DNA of 64,000 nt, taken from NCBI RefSeq assembly GCF_051414115.1, contig NZ_JBLKNZ010000001.1, forward strand, positions 496,001-560,000, given 5' to 3'. The stretch is from Halovenus marina (GTDB lineage: Archaea; Halobacteriota; Halobacteria; Halobacteriales; Haloarculaceae). The notes below the pieces were generated by a model. It saw only the letters and a program-made list of their open reading frames with translations, did no database searches and was not told the DNA's origin. A program made the translations under genes and the position numbers. Shown here piece by piece: positions 1 through 9,240 of the stretch. The number at the start of each line of letters is the position of its first letter. Position 1 is the first letter of the stretch.

Positions 1-104
1 AGGGGTCGGCCGGGCAGGCGGTCCACGCGGCCAACGTCGCGCTCGGACTCGACGAGACTGCTGGCCTGACGTTCACGGGGTTGCACCCGGTCGGCGCACC
101 ATAA
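1..104 (+). CDS. argC: ArgC/LysY reductase, C-terminal fragment
   Basis: The frame from base 3 to the TAA at 102-104 encodes the last 33 residues of a protein cut by the window edge. It ends in GLHPVGAP, the usual end of archaeal N-acetyl-gamma-glutamyl-phosphate / LysW-glutamyl-phosphate reductases, and it carries the NVALGLDETAGL segment that precedes it in this family. The enzyme makes the semialdehyde intermediate of arginine (or lysine) synthesis. The next gene starts 12 bases downstream after a GGAGG motif, which fits an operon. Identification rests on a short tail plus strong gene context. Confidence 0.8.
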   Translation, partial: GSAGQAVHAANVALGLDETAGLTFTGLHPVGAP

Positions 105-115
105 CGGAGGCTACC

Positions 116-982
116 ATGACAATCGTAACAAAGATCGGCGGCGCTCGCGCGGTCGACCCGGCGGGCGCACTGGCGGACGTGGCATCGCTCGCGGAGGACG
201 TCGTCTTGACCCACGGCGGGTCGACCGCCGTCGACGAGACGCTCGAACGACTGGGGATCGACCCCGAGTACGTCGAGACGCCGAGCGGCGTCGTCGGCCG
301 GTTCACCGACGAGGAGACGATGGAGGTGTTCGAGATGGTCATGCCGGGCCTGCTGAACACGGAACTCGTCGCGGGCCTCCAGAGCGAGGGCGTAGACGCG
401 GTCGGTCTCTCCGGCGTCGACGGGAAACTCCTGCACGGCCCGCGGAAGTCCGCCGTGCGCGTCGTTGAGGACGGCAAGCGAAAGATCCGCCGCGGCGACC
501 ACTCGGGCACCATCAAGGAAGTCAACGCCGACCTGCTCGACGGACTCTTCGCGGACGGATACACCCCTGTCGTCAGTCCGCCGATGGCCGGGGCTGAGGA
601 GGTCGACGGTGAGGACATCATCACACCAGTCAACACGGACGCGGACCGTGCGAGCGCGGCCATCGCCGGTGCGCTCGAAGCGCGACTGGTGCTTCTGACG
701 GACGTGCCCGGCATCCTCGCAGACCCCGACGACGAGGAGACGCTCATCGAACGCGTCGAGACGCCCGCGGAGTTCGAGCGCCTCGAAGCGGCCGCGGAGG
801 GCTTCATGGGTCGGAAGGTGATGGCAATCGAGGAAGCGCTCGACGCGGGCGCACGCGAGGTCATCGTCGCCGACGCGAACGCCGACGAACCGGTACAGAG
901 CGCGCTCGACGGCGGGGGCACGCACGTGCTCGCGAGTGCGCTGGACGATACGTCTGCGACAACGCACGGTGAGAACGCATGA
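116..982 (+). CDS. argB: Acetylglutamate / LysW-aminoadipate kinase family (ArgB/LysZ)
   Basis: This 288-residue amino-acid kinase phosphorylates the gamma-carboxyl of the N-blocked glutamate precursor of arginine. The N-terminal KIGGA loop and THGGS glycine motif, and the later NTDADRASAAIAGAL and LLTDVPGI segments, are the nucleotide- and substrate-binding signatures of the ArgB/LysZ family. The short N-terminus is closer to LysZ than to bacterial ArgB. A GGAGG stands 6 bases before the ATG. The stop overlaps the argD start (ATGA at 979-982), so translation is probably coupled. Use of a LysW-type carrier protein is inferred from knowledge of haloarchaeal pathways; the carrier gene would lie upstream of the window. 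Confidence 0.92.
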   Translation: MTIVTKIGGARAVDPAGALADVASLAEDVVLTHGGSTAVDETLERLGIDPEYVETPSGVVGRFTDEETMEVFEMVMPGLLNTELVAGLQSEGVDAVGLSGVDGKLLHGPRKSAVRVVEDGKRKIRRGDHSGTIKEVNADLLDGLFADGYTPVVSPPMAGAEEVDGEDIITPVNTDADRASAAIAGALEARLVLLTDVPGILADPDDEETLIERVETPAEFERLEAAAEGFMGRKVMAIEEALDAGAREVIVADANADEPVQSALDGGGTHVLASALDDTSATTHGENA

Positions 983-2106
983 GCGGATTCGTCTTCAACG
1001 AGAAACCGATCGAGATAGCTCGCGGAGATGGCCCGTACCTGTACGGCGAGGACGACACGGAGTATCTGGACATGGGCGCGAGTTACGCCTGCGTTCCGCT
1101 TGGCCACGGCCACGAGGCGGTCCAGTCGGCGGTGTCCGACCAACTTGCGGACCTGACCTACGTGCAGGCGTCCTATCCCGTAGCGGTGCGGACGCGCCTC
1201 TACGAGTTGCTCGCTGAGGTTGCGCCCGGCGACATCGACAAGGTGTGGCTCTGTAACTCTGGCACGGAGGCAAACGAGGCGGCGCTGAAGTTCGCCCGGT
1301 CGGCGACAGGAAACTCGAAGATAGTCGCCACGATGCAGGGCTTTCACGGCCGCACCATGGGGTCGCTCGCGACCACGTGGAAAGACGAGTACAAGGAGCC
1401 CTACGAACCGCTGATCGGTGACGTGGAGTTTGTCCCCTACGACGACGCCGACGCGATGGCCGAAGCCGTCGACGAGGAGACGGCGGCGGTCATCGTCGAA
1501 CCGATTCAGGGCGAGGGCGGGATCAATCCGGCCTCGGCTGCGTTCCTTTCGCGCACCCGAGAGGCGACTGCCGAGGCCGGTGCGGCGATGATCGTCGACG
1601 AGGTCCAGACCGGACTGGGACGGACCGGGGACCTGTGGGCCATCGAGTCGACCGACGTCGTGCCCGATATGGTCACGAGCGCGAAGGGACTCGCCAACGG
1701 GCTGCCTGCCGGAGCGACGCTGTGTCGCGACTGGATCGCAGAGGATCACGGCTCACACGCCTCGACGTTCAGTGGCGGTCCGGTCGTTGCCAGCGCGGCA
1801 GAAGCGACCGTCTCGACGCTGGTCGAGGCGGGAGTTCCGGCCCACGCCGAGAAGGTCGGTGCGTATCTCCGCGAGCAACTGCAATCCGAACTCGGCGATT
1901 CGATTCGCGAGGTGCGCGGCGAGGGCCTGATGATCGGCATCGAGGTTCGCCGCGGCGCGAACCGCTGTCTGCGTGACCTGGCGCTGAATCACGGGATTCT
2001 CGCGCTGCCCTCGGGACGGACGGTCGTTCGTCTGCTGCCGCCGCTGACAATCAACGAGTCGGAGGCAGACCGGGTCGTCGAGGCGATGAGCGAGGTGGTG
2101 GGATGA
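979..2106 (+). CDS. argD: Acetylornithine / LysW-aminoadipate semialdehyde aminotransferase
   Basis: This 375-residue class-III PLP aminotransferase converts the N-blocked glutamate semialdehyde to the blocked ornithine. Visible signatures are CNSGTEANEAALKFAR (PLP phosphate site), GFHGRTMGSL, the VDEVQTGLGRTG segment and the Schiff-base lysine in TSAKGLANGLPAG. It starts inside the argB stop (ATGA) and its own stop overlaps the next start (ATGA at 2103-2106), giving three coupled genes. Length is slightly below bacterial ArgD and matches archaeal LysJ. It may accept lysine-pathway substrates too; that cannot be decided from sequence. Confidence 0.92.
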   Translation: MSGFVFNEKPIEIARGDGPYLYGEDDTEYLDMGASYACVPLGHGHEAVQSAVSDQLADLTYVQASYPVAVRTRLYELLAEVAPGDIDKVWLCNSGTEANEAALKFARSATGNSKIVATMQGFHGRTMGSLATTWKDEYKEPYEPLIGDVEFVPYDDADAMAEAVDEETAAVIVEPIQGEGGINPASAAFLSRTREATAEAGAAMIVDEVQTGLGRTGDLWAIESTDVVPDMVTSAKGLANGLPAGATLCRDWIAEDHGSHASTFSGGPVVASAAEATVSTLVEAGVPAHAEKVGAYLREQLQSELGDSIREVRGEGLMIGIEVRRGANRCLRDLALNHGILALPSGRTVVRLLPPLTINESEADRVVEAMSEVVG

Positions 2107-3167
2107 GCGAGTCCCAGCTGGAGGCAGTCTCCGGCGAGGCCCGCGAGTTGCTCGTCGACCTGGTCGAGACGCCGTCGGTGTCGGGCGAGGAAGGCCCGTG
2201 TGCCCGAAAGCTCGCGGACTTTTTCGAGGAACACGGCCGCGAGGTGTGGATCGACGAGGTCGGGAACGTCCACGCGCCCGGGGACGACGGCGTGTTGTTG
2301 ACCTCTCACATCGACACCGTCCCCGGCGACATCCCCGTCAGGATCGAATCTACAGAGTCGGGTGACGAACTCTGGGGTCGAGGCAGCGTCGACGCCAAGG
2401 GGCCGCTCGCCGCGATGGCGATTGTCGCCGTTCGGACGGGCGCGAGCTTTCTCGGCGTCGTCGGCGAGGAGGTCGACTCCCGCGGAAGCCGTCACGCTGT
2501 CACAGTGCGCGAGTCAGCGCCGGACACGCTCATCAACGGCGAGCCGTCGGGCTGGAACGGGATCACACTCGGCTACCGGGGCCTGCTGGGTGGCACCTAC
2601 GTCGCAACCTCCGAGTCGGGCCACTCCTCGCGGCCGGAGAACAACGCCATCCAGGATGCGATCGACTGGTGGAGCGCAGTCGAAGCGGAGTTCGAACCCG
2701 ACGAGTGGGTGCCCGTCTTCGAGCGCGTCACGCCCAAGCCGACCGAATTCGACGGTGGCATCTCGCGGGATGGACTCTCTGTGGAGGCGACCATGGAAGT
2801 CCAACTGCGCGTCCCGCCGGAGTACACCGTCGACGAGGTTCGCGAAATCGCTGACGGACATCTCGACGGCGGCACTGTCCACTGGTACGACCGCGTGGAA
2901 CCCGTCATGATGAGTCCGCGGACGTCGGTCGCGCGGGCGTTTCGGGCGGCCATCCGTGGCTGCGATGGCGAACCCCGCCTGCTTCGCAAGACCGGCACCA
3001 GCGACATGAACGTCTTCGCCGACCACTGGGACTGCCCGATGGTCACCTACGGCCCCGGCGACTCGGATCTCGACCACGCGCCCGACGAGCATCTCGAACT
3101 CGACGAGTACGACCGGTCGGTCCAGGTGCTCGAAACCGCCACACAACGCCTACTGGAGGAAGCATGA
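2103..3167 (+). CDS. argE: LysW-ornithine/lysine hydrolase (M20 deacylase)
   Basis: This 354-residue M20-family zinc amidohydrolase releases ornithine from its N-blocking group. The metal-binding motifs are visible: LTSHIDTVPGD (His and bridging context), GRGSVDAKGPLAAM (Asp) and VVGEEVDSRGS (catalytic Glu pair), with a C-terminal GTSDMNVF / HAPDEHLELDEY segment supplying the last ligand. The composition of motifs is that of the LysK group. It lies between argD and argF with 4-base ATGA overlaps on both sides (2103-2106 and 3164-3167). Confidence 0.9.
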   Translation: MSESQLEAVSGEARELLVDLVETPSVSGEEGPCARKLADFFEEHGREVWIDEVGNVHAPGDDGVLLTSHIDTVPGDIPVRIESTESGDELWGRGSVDAKGPLAAMAIVAVRTGASFLGVVGEEVDSRGSRHAVTVRESAPDTLINGEPSGWNGITLGYRGLLGGTYVATSESGHSSRPENNAIQDAIDWWSAVEAEFEPDEWVPVFERVTPKPTEFDGGISRDGLSVEATMEVQLRVPPEYTVDEVREIADGHLDGGTVHWYDRVEPVMMSPRTSVARAFRAAIRGCDGEPRLLRKTGTSDMNVFADHWDCPMVTYGPGDSDLDHAPDEHLELDEYDRSVQVLETATQRLLEEA

Positions 3168-4042
3168 CACTGCTCGACATCGACGACCTCACACCGGAGG
3201 AACTGCACGCCGTTCTCGACAACGCGACCCGCCTCAAGACGGCCGACGACGCCGGGACACCGCTCGAACGGCAGACGCTCGCGATGGTCTTCGAGAAGCC
3301 CTCGACGCGGACGCGCATCTCCTTCGAGACGGGGATGACCCAGCTCGGCGGCCACGCCATCTTTCTGGGTCCCGACGACATCCATCTCGGGCACGGCGAA
3401 CCGCTCCGTGACACCGCGCGCGCCATCTCCCGATACGCGGATTTCATCATGGCGCGGGTGTTCGACCACGCCGATGTCGTCGAACTCGCGGAGTTTGCCT
3501 CCATTCCCGTGATCAACGGTCTCACTGACGACGCACATCCCTGTCAGACGCTCGCTGACCTGCTGACTATTCAGGAGCAGTTTGGCACGCTCGACGTCGA
3601 CCTGGCGTGGGTCGGCGACGGCAACAACGTCTGTCAGTCGCTCGTGCTCGGCGCGGCGATGACCGATCTCGACCTGACGGTCGCGACCCCCGAGGGCTAC
3701 GAAATCGACGACGGCGTCCGGAAGCGCGCGGCCGGACTCGGCGACGCGCCGGTCGAAACGAACGACCCACACGAGGCCATCGACGGGGCGGACATTATCT
3801 ACACCGACGTCTGGGTGAGCATGGGCGAGGAGGACGAACGCGAGCAGAAGTTGCGAGAGTTCGACGGCTTCCAGTTGACCACTGACTTCGTGGGCGACCT
3901 GCCGGTGATGCACTGTCTGCCCGCCCACCGCGGCGAGGAGATCACCGACGACGTACTCGAAAGCGACAACGCCATCGTCTGGGACCAGGCCGAAAACCGG
4001 CTGCACGCCCAGAAGGGCCTGCTCGATTTCTTCGCAGAGTAG
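3164..4042 (+). CDS. argF: Ornithine carbamoyltransferase
   Basis: This 292-residue enzyme condenses ornithine with carbamoyl phosphate to citrulline. It contains the carbamoyl-phosphate motif STRTR within FEKPSTRTRISFE, the DDAHPCQTLADL motif, and the ornithine-binding MHCLPAHRG motif near the C-terminus. It is the last gene of the arginine operon; 78 bases follow before the unrelated histidine kinase. Ornithine made by the preceding gene is its direct substrate. Confidence 0.96.
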   Translation: MTLLDIDDLTPEELHAVLDNATRLKTADDAGTPLERQTLAMVFEKPSTRTRISFETGMTQLGGHAIFLGPDDIHLGHGEPLRDTARAISRYADFIMARVFDHADVVELAEFASIPVINGLTDDAHPCQTLADLLTIQEQFGTLDVDLAWVGDGNNVCQSLVLGAAMTDLDLTVATPEGYEIDDGVRKRAAGLGDAPVETNDPHEAIDGADIIYTDVWVSMGEEDEREQKLREFDGFQLTTDFVGDLPVMHCLPAHRGEEITDDVLESDNAIVWDQAENRLHAQKGLLDFFAE

Positions 4043-4120
4043 CCTGTCTCCGTTTCCCGGCGAGTGCTGACGCCGTTCCAACACGATATAATTATGATGA
4101 TCAACACATAACCGTGCGGT

Positions 4121-6265
4121 ATGTTGTCATCGGTTACCGTCGTGTACGTCGGCACGGGCGGTCGGGGGGTCGACATTCTCGACGTACTGGAGGATGGGAC
4201 GACACATCCGGTACAGGTGGTCACGGCAGGGCCGGACTCGCTCACCGACCTGCTCGGCCCGGACCGACTCGACGGGGTGCTCTGTGGGCCGGAACTCGAC
4301 GGGGCCGACCTGCAGACGGTCGTGTTCGAGACGGCCGACACCGCCGACGACCTGCCAGTCGTCAATCTCACCGGCGAGTCCGCCGCCGTCCCCGAACGAC
4401 TCGACGTGTACGACGTCGAACGTGACGCCGACCCAGAGAACCTTGCTCGGACGGTGCTCGGAGCCGTTCTTGATGCGCAGGCGGACGACGACGAGCACGA
4501 CCCGGGAACGCTCGGGCAGTATCTCGCGGTGAATTCGGAGTGGGAGATAACTGACTGGGACCCACGGCTGGAGTCGTGGACCGGGATCCGCCCCTCGGCT
4601 GCGCTGGGCGAAGAGATATGGAACGTCATCCCGTCGTGGGAGGAGACCGAACTCGCGGAGGCGTGCACGCAGGTGATGCAGTCACGAGATGCGACGACTG
4701 CCGAAGTACTACACAGGCCCACAGAGCGCTGGTTCGACGCCCGCGTCGTTCCACGCTCGACCGGCGGCATCGAGTGTTTCCTGCACGACATCACCGGCTA
4801 CCGGGAGCAGGTGTTCGACGACCCGCAGGAGCGCTTCGAGAACACGCTGGACCGCATCACCGACGCGTTTTTCGAACTCGACACCGAGGAACGGCTGGTC
4901 TTTCTCAACAGTCAGGCGGAGTTTCTACTCGACGTGGACTCGGAGGAAGTCACTGGGATGCGGTTCTGGGACGCGTTCCCAGCGGCGGTCAGCACCACGT
5001 TCTATCAGGAGTTTCAGGGGGCGATGGACAGTCAGGAGCCGACCAGCTTCGAGGAGTTCTATCACCCGCTCGAACGCTGGTTCGAGGTCAACGCCTACCC
5101 GTCAGAGGACGGGCTGTCGGTCTTTCTCCGGGACGTGACCGAGCAGGTCGAACTCCAGCAAAAGCTCGAACGCCTCCACGAGATAACCCGAGAGCTCATC
5201 GTCGCGGAGTCGGACGTCGATATCGCCGAACGCGCGGTCGACGCCGCAGAGGAGGTGCTCGAATTCCCACTGGTCGTCGTCTGGCAACACGACGAAGCGA
5301 CCGAGATGCTCGATCCAGTCGCGTACTCCGAGGCAATCGACGACAGAGTCGATGCACTCGAACCGCTGGGTCGCGAGAGCACGTTTATCTGGGAAGTCTA
5401 CGAGACGGAGAATCCGCGCTCGCTCGGGTTCGTTCCCGCGACAACTTCGACCTCTCACCACCCAGGGAAGGTCACCTCGGAACTGCTCGTTCCCGCGGGC
5501 GAGGCGGGGGTACTGAGCGCCTACTCGGACGAGCGGGACGCCTTCGACGAGACGGACGTGGAGCTGTTTCGCATCCTCGCGAACACGGTCGCCTCCGCGT
5601 TTGCCCGGACCGAGCGCGAACGCCAACTCGCTCGCCGTAACGAGCGACTCAACGACTTCGCGAGCGTCGTCTCACACGACCTGCGCAACCCGCTCAACGT
5701 CGCCTCTGCACACGCCGAACTCGCACGCGAAGCGAGTGAGACAGCGGACCATCTCGACAAGATCGAAACCTCCCTCGATCGGATGGAGCGGCTCATCGAG
5801 GACCTGCTCGCCCGGGCGCAGGGCGACCGGGGACTCGACCGGGAGAGTCTGTCGCTGTCCGACCTCGCGCAGTCGGCGTGGGACGGAGTCGACACTGCTG
5901 CCGCGACGCTGTCGGTCGAGGGTGACGCGGCGCTGCACGCCGACTCTGATCGACTCAGACAGCTGTTCGAGAACCTCTATCGCAACAGCGTCGAACACGG
6001 TGGCGAGGCCGTCGAGGTCAGCGTCGGTCCGCTCGACTCGGGCTTTTACGTCGACGACGACGGGTCCGGAATCCCCGAGTCTGAACGCGAGAGCGTCTTC
6101 GAGCAGGGGGTGACACACGCCGACGACGGAACGGGATACGGGCTGGCTATCGTTTCGGATATCGTCGACGGCCACGGCTGGTCGATCAGCGTGGCCGAGA
6201 GCGCCGAGGGCGGCGCACGGTTCGAGGTCGCTGGCGTCCGGTCGCTCTCTCGCACACAGCCCTGA
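4121..6265 (+). CDS. PAS/GAF sensor histidine kinase
   Basis: This 714-residue soluble-looking kinase has no obvious transmembrane segment. Residues about 1-115 look like a receiver-like fold, about 125-230 and 240-350 are PAS domains (repeats of the form LERWFEVNAYPSEDG and ERWFDARVVPRSTGG), and about 355-500 is a GAF domain. The HisKA box is FASVVSHDLRNPLN. The ATPase part has NLYRNSVEHGG (N box), DDDGSGIPESERESVFEQG (G1) and GTGYGLAIV (G2). It probably autophosphorylates in response to a cytosolic signal. No response regulator is adjacent. A TATA-like ATATAATTATGATG run (4086-4099) precedes the ATG closely. Confidence 0.9.
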   Translation: MLSSVTVVYVGTGGRGVDILDVLEDGTTHPVQVVTAGPDSLTDLLGPDRLDGVLCGPELDGADLQTVVFETADTADDLPVVNLTGESAAVPERLDVYDVERDADPENLARTVLGAVLDAQADDDEHDPGTLGQYLAVNSEWEITDWDPRLESWTGIRPSAALGEEIWNVIPSWEETELAEACTQVMQSRDATTAEVLHRPTERWFDARVVPRSTGGIECFLHDITGYREQVFDDPQERFENTLDRITDAFFELDTEERLVFLNSQAEFLLDVDSEEVTGMRFWDAFPAAVSTTFYQEFQGAMDSQEPTSFEEFYHPLERWFEVNAYPSEDGLSVFLRDVTEQVELQQKLERLHEITRELIVAESDVDIAERAVDAAEEVLEFPLVVVWQHDEATEMLDPVAYSEAIDDRVDALEPLGRESTFIWEVYETENPRSLGFVPATTSTSHHPGKVTSELLVPAGEAGVLSAYSDERDAFDETDVELFRILANTVASAFARTERERQLARRNERLNDFASVVSHDLRNPLNVASAHAELAREASETADHLDKIETSLDRMERLIEDLLARAQGDRGLDRESLSLSDLAQSAWDGVDTAAATLSVEGDAALHADSDRLRQLFENLYRNSVEHGGEAVEVSVGPLDSGFYVDDDGSGIPESERESVFEQGVTHADDGTGYGLAIVSDIVDGHGWSISVAESAEGGARFEVAGVRSLSRTQP

Positions 6266-6268
6266 CGG

Positions 6269-7573
6269 TTACTGCTCCGGCTCGATGACCGTCGAATCGG
6301 GGAGGTTCACGTCGGGTTTTCGCCCGAGTGTGAGCAGGCGCTCTGTGAACGTGAGTTCCTCGGGGCTTGGACTGGGCTTCTCGATGGCCTCGAAGTCGAT
6401 TGCGATCCCCTCCGACTCGGCAGCGATGCGGACGGCACAGAGCTGATAGGACGGATAGAACACCGGCGGGAGGATGCCGATGGGACCGTCCCGGCGGTCG
6501 AGGCGCTTGAGCCACGTGCCGGTGTTGACCAGCGCGCCGCCCTCGATCGCTTTGAGGCGTGGGCGGTGAGTGTGTCCGTAGCAGAATATCGCGGTGTCTG
6601 GCTCGGCCTCGAACACCTCCTGTGCGGCCTCGATGTACGGCGTCTCTGCGTCGACGGTGAGTTCTGTCTCGAAGACGCCGAAGCGGTCGACAGTCTTGCG
6701 GATGTCGCGCCGGAGAAAGTACAGCGGAATCCCGACGAGGATGAGCAGCGAGGCCATGGCGACGTTCACCGCGAGAAACGTCCAGACGGCAGTCCCGGCG
6801 AGACCGAACTGGCTGAGCACCGATCGGACGAAATCGACCGGCGCGGACCAGACGCCCGCAACGTCGAGTCCGGCAAACACCGCAAACAGTGCACTTAGGT
6901 TGAAAAGCAGGAGAAACGGGGCAAGCGCGTACCGGATGAGCGGGTTCATCTCGCGATAGAAGTACTTCGAGATCAGCCAGACCGGCATCCGCTCGGTGGG
7001 CGTCACCGCCTGCACGTCTTTCAGCCAGTTGAACCGGCCGCGGTCTGAGAGTTTCCCCGCACGGCTGGTCACGTGGGTGTTGTAGTAGTAGCCAAGCGGC
7101 GTCGCATACGGGTTGCCCCAGTCTTTGATCTCGTTGTTCGGGTCCTGCTGGTGGCCGTGCTCGAAGTGGATCACGCTGTCACCGACTGACTTCGTGACTG
7201 TCGGTTCCTGAACGAGCGTCACGTTGTATTCTGCGAGGCGGTCGACGTACTCGTCGTAGGCCGCGAGTTCGTGGTCGTGATTGCCGGGGATCAGGGTGAT
7301 CGGGATCTCTACACCCGTCGCACGGAGTTGCTCGAACAGCTTCGGGTAGCGGTCTTCGAGGACGTCGAACTTTTCGATCCCCGAGATCTCAGTAAACTCC
7401 CAGAGACCGAACGCGTCACCGTTGATGACGAGTTCCGCGTCCTCGTCGGTGTGTTCGAGTCGTTCCAGAAAGTCGAGCAACTCAGTTCGGAACTCCATCT
7501 CTTTGAGTTGCTCGTCACCGCCGATGTGGAGATCACTGATGACATAATAGACTGGATCCCCGTCCTCGCTCAT
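6269..7573 (-). CDS. Calcineurin-type metallophosphoesterase with membrane segments
   Basis: The protein (434 residues from the ATG at 7573) opens with YYVISDLHIGGDEQ and contains INGDAFGLWE, LIPGNHDHEL, HFEHGHQQDPNN and a C-terminal CYGHTHRP motif, the five metal-site blocks of calcineurin-like phosphoesterases. Two hydrophobic stretches in the middle (around LAPFLLLFNLSALFAVFAGL and FLAVNVAMASLLILVGIPLYF) suggest membrane insertion between motifs, an unusual arrangement. An in-frame ATG at 7600 is an alternative start, preceded by GGAAGG. It is convergent with the kinase gene, 3 bases apart, and divergent from the BolA-like gene. Substrate unknown. Confidence 0.85.
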   Translation of the reverse strand: MSEDGDPVYYVISDLHIGGDEQLKEMEFRTELLDFLERLEHTDEDAELVINGDAFGLWEFTEISGIEKFDVLEDRYPKLFEQLRATGVEIPITLIPGNHDHELAAYDEYVDRLAEYNVTLVQEPTVTKSVGDSVIHFEHGHQQDPNNEIKDWGNPYATPLGYYYNTHVTSRAGKLSDRGRFNWLKDVQAVTPTERMPVWLISKYFYREMNPLIRYALAPFLLLFNLSALFAVFAGLDVAGVWSAPVDFVRSVLSQFGLAGTAVWTFLAVNVAMASLLILVGIPLYFLRRDIRKTVDRFGVFETELTVDAETPYIEAAQEVFEAEPDTAIFCYGHTHRPRLKAIEGGALVNTGTWLKRLDRRDGPIGILPPVFYPSYQLCAVRIAAESEGIAIDFEAIEKPSPSPEELTFTERLLTLGRKPDVNLPDSTVIEPEQ

Positions 7574-7663
7574 GCTCCGGATCAGCAGTCCGTGACGCAT
7601 AGATGTTCCCTTCCCGAACGCTCCAAGCGAGACGGTTTTTTGTCCGGGCGTCCTTGGTCGGGT

Positions 7664-7903
7664 ATGGATCTTGCAGAGATCGAATCGCTGATCGAGTCGA
7701 ACATCCCCGATGCCACTGCGACAGTCACCCAACCTCGCGGCATGGACGACGAGGACCACCTCGCCGCGACGGTCGTTTCGCCTGCCTTCGAGGGCAAATC
7801 ACTCCTCGACCAACACGAGATGGTCTACGACGCGCTGGGAGACCGCATGACAGACGACATCCACGCGCTCGAACTGAAGACGTACACCCCCGAAGAAGCC
7901 TGA
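7664..7903 (+). CDS. BolA-like protein
   Basis: This 79-residue protein matches the BolA fold: an N-terminal helix (EIESLIESNIPDA), beta strand with HLAATVVSPAFEGKSLLDQHEMVYDAL (the variable loop followed by the helix-turn-helix-like segment) and a final HALELKTYTPEE strand. BolA proteins take part in iron-sulfur trafficking or regulation, usually with monothiol glutaredoxins; a glutaredoxin-like gene does occur at 48430, but not nearby. The ATG at 7664 is chosen because the upstream frame shows no BolA similarity and overlaps the divergent phosphoesterase. The T-rich run at 7635-7642 may hold its promoter. Confidence 0.8.
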   Translation: MDLAEIESLIESNIPDATATVTQPRGMDDEDHLAATVVSPAFEGKSLLDQHEMVYDALGDRMTDDIHALELKTYTPEEA

Positions 7904-7928
7904 TACTCGCTCGAACGCGCCAGTCGTC

Positions 7929-9140
7929 TCACGTCAGAATATCGAGTTCGTACCCCGCCGCTTCCAGTCGGTCGAGCAGGTTCGCCACGTGTTCCGGGCC
8001 GCGGGTTTCCACGTCGAGTTCCACCTCGGCGTCGTCCATCGACACGTCCCGCGAGGTGCGGTCGTGTCGGATCGCATAGATGTTCGATCGGGTTTCGGAG
8101 ATGACGGTAACGAGCGCGTCGAGTGCGCCCGGCCGGTCGGGTAACACCGTTCGGAACCTGAGGTACCGGCCGGTCTCGGCCATCCCCCGGACGATGACAG
8201 TCGTGAGCGTGTTCAGGTCGATGTTGCCGCCACACAGCGCCGGGACGATGGTTTCGTCCTCGTCGAAATCGAACCTCTCGAACAGGAGCGCGGCAAGCGG
8301 TGCCGCACCGGCACCTTCCGTGAGGAGTTTGCTCCGTTCGAGCAGTTGGGTGACTGCGACCGCAATCTGGTCGTCGGTGACGGTCACCACCTCGTCGACG
8401 CGCTCTTTGATCACCTCGAAGGGCTTTTCACCGACGGTTCGTGTCGCGATACCGTCAGCGATGGTGTCGACGCTATCGCGCTCGACGCGCTCGCCTCGCT
8501 CCAGTGACTGTGGAACGCTCGCTGCGCCCTCAGCCTGAACGCCGATGACGCGTGTGTCCGGTTGCTTCCCCGCGATGGCGGTGGCGATGCCAGCGATGAG
8601 TCCGCCGCCGCCGATGGGCACAACGACGGTCTCGACGCCGGGCAGGTCTTCACAGATCTCCAGTCCGATCGTCCCCTGCCCGGCCATCACCTCCCAGTCG
8701 TCGAATGCGTGGAGGTAGAATCGCCCCTCCTCGCGTTCGATTTCGTGGGCGCGCTCGGCCGCCTCGTCGTAATCGACGCCGTCGAGGATGACCTCCGCTC
8801 CGTAGCTCTGGGTCGCCTTGATCTTCGATATCGGTGCACCCTCCGGCATCACCACTTTGGCGTCGACGCCCATTCGCGTCGCCGCGAGCGCCACGCCCTG
8901 CGCGTGGTTGCCCGCGCTCGCGGTGACGACACCCGCCTCGCGCTCGCTCTCGGAGAGCGTTGCGACGCGGTTTGTCGCCCCGCGGATCTTGAACGCGCCC
9001 GTCCGCTGAAACACCTCCTGTTTCAGGTGGACGTCCGCGCCAGTCATCGACGAAAACGTATGCGAGTAGCGCAGCGGTGTGTGTCGTGACGTTTCGGCAA
9101 CCCTGTCTCGGGCCGCCAGCACGTCCTCGTAGTCGAGCAT
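7929..9140 (-). CDS. ilvA: Threonine ammonia-lyase (biosynthetic type with ACT domain)
   Basis: This 403-residue PLP enzyme deaminates threonine to 2-oxobutyrate, the first step toward isoleucine (or serine/threonine catabolism). The PLP lysine lies in RTGAFKIRGATN, the glycine-rich phosphate loop is VPIGGGGLIAGIA, and residues about 325-403 form an ACT domain (RFRTVLPDRPGALDALVTVI), the usual amino-acid effector module. The start at 9140 (MLDYEDVLAARD) matches the family N-terminus; the longer frame upstream does not. It is divergent from the arginine decarboxylase gene. Confidence 0.92.
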   Translation of the reverse strand: MLDYEDVLAARDRVAETSRHTPLRYSHTFSSMTGADVHLKQEVFQRTGAFKIRGATNRVATLSESEREAGVVTASAGNHAQGVALAATRMGVDAKVVMPEGAPISKIKATQSYGAEVILDGVDYDEAAERAHEIEREEGRFYLHAFDDWEVMAGQGTIGLEICEDLPGVETVVVPIGGGGLIAGIATAIAGKQPDTRVIGVQAEGAASVPQSLERGERVERDSVDTIADGIATRTVGEKPFEVIKERVDEVVTVTDDQIAVAVTQLLERSKLLTEGAGAAPLAALLFERFDFDEDETIVPALCGGNIDLNTLTTVIVRGMAETGRYLRFRTVLPDRPGALDALVTVISETRSNIYAIRHDRTSRDVSMDDAEVELDVETRGPEHVANLLDRLEAAGYELDILT

Positions 9141-9240
9141 ATCTGAACTGTGACTCCGACCGCCTTCAATCCCGGCGACAGTCGAAAAAGTGGCGAGCGT
9201 GTGACATGCAGTCGCGACTGCACTCGAATCGTGTCCACGG

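Noticed and set aside
73..1749. Long minus-strand open frame (558 codons)
   Set aside because: It lies opposite argB and argD, is rich in Arg/Ser, and shows no family content; high GC coding DNA gives such mirror frames throughout this window.
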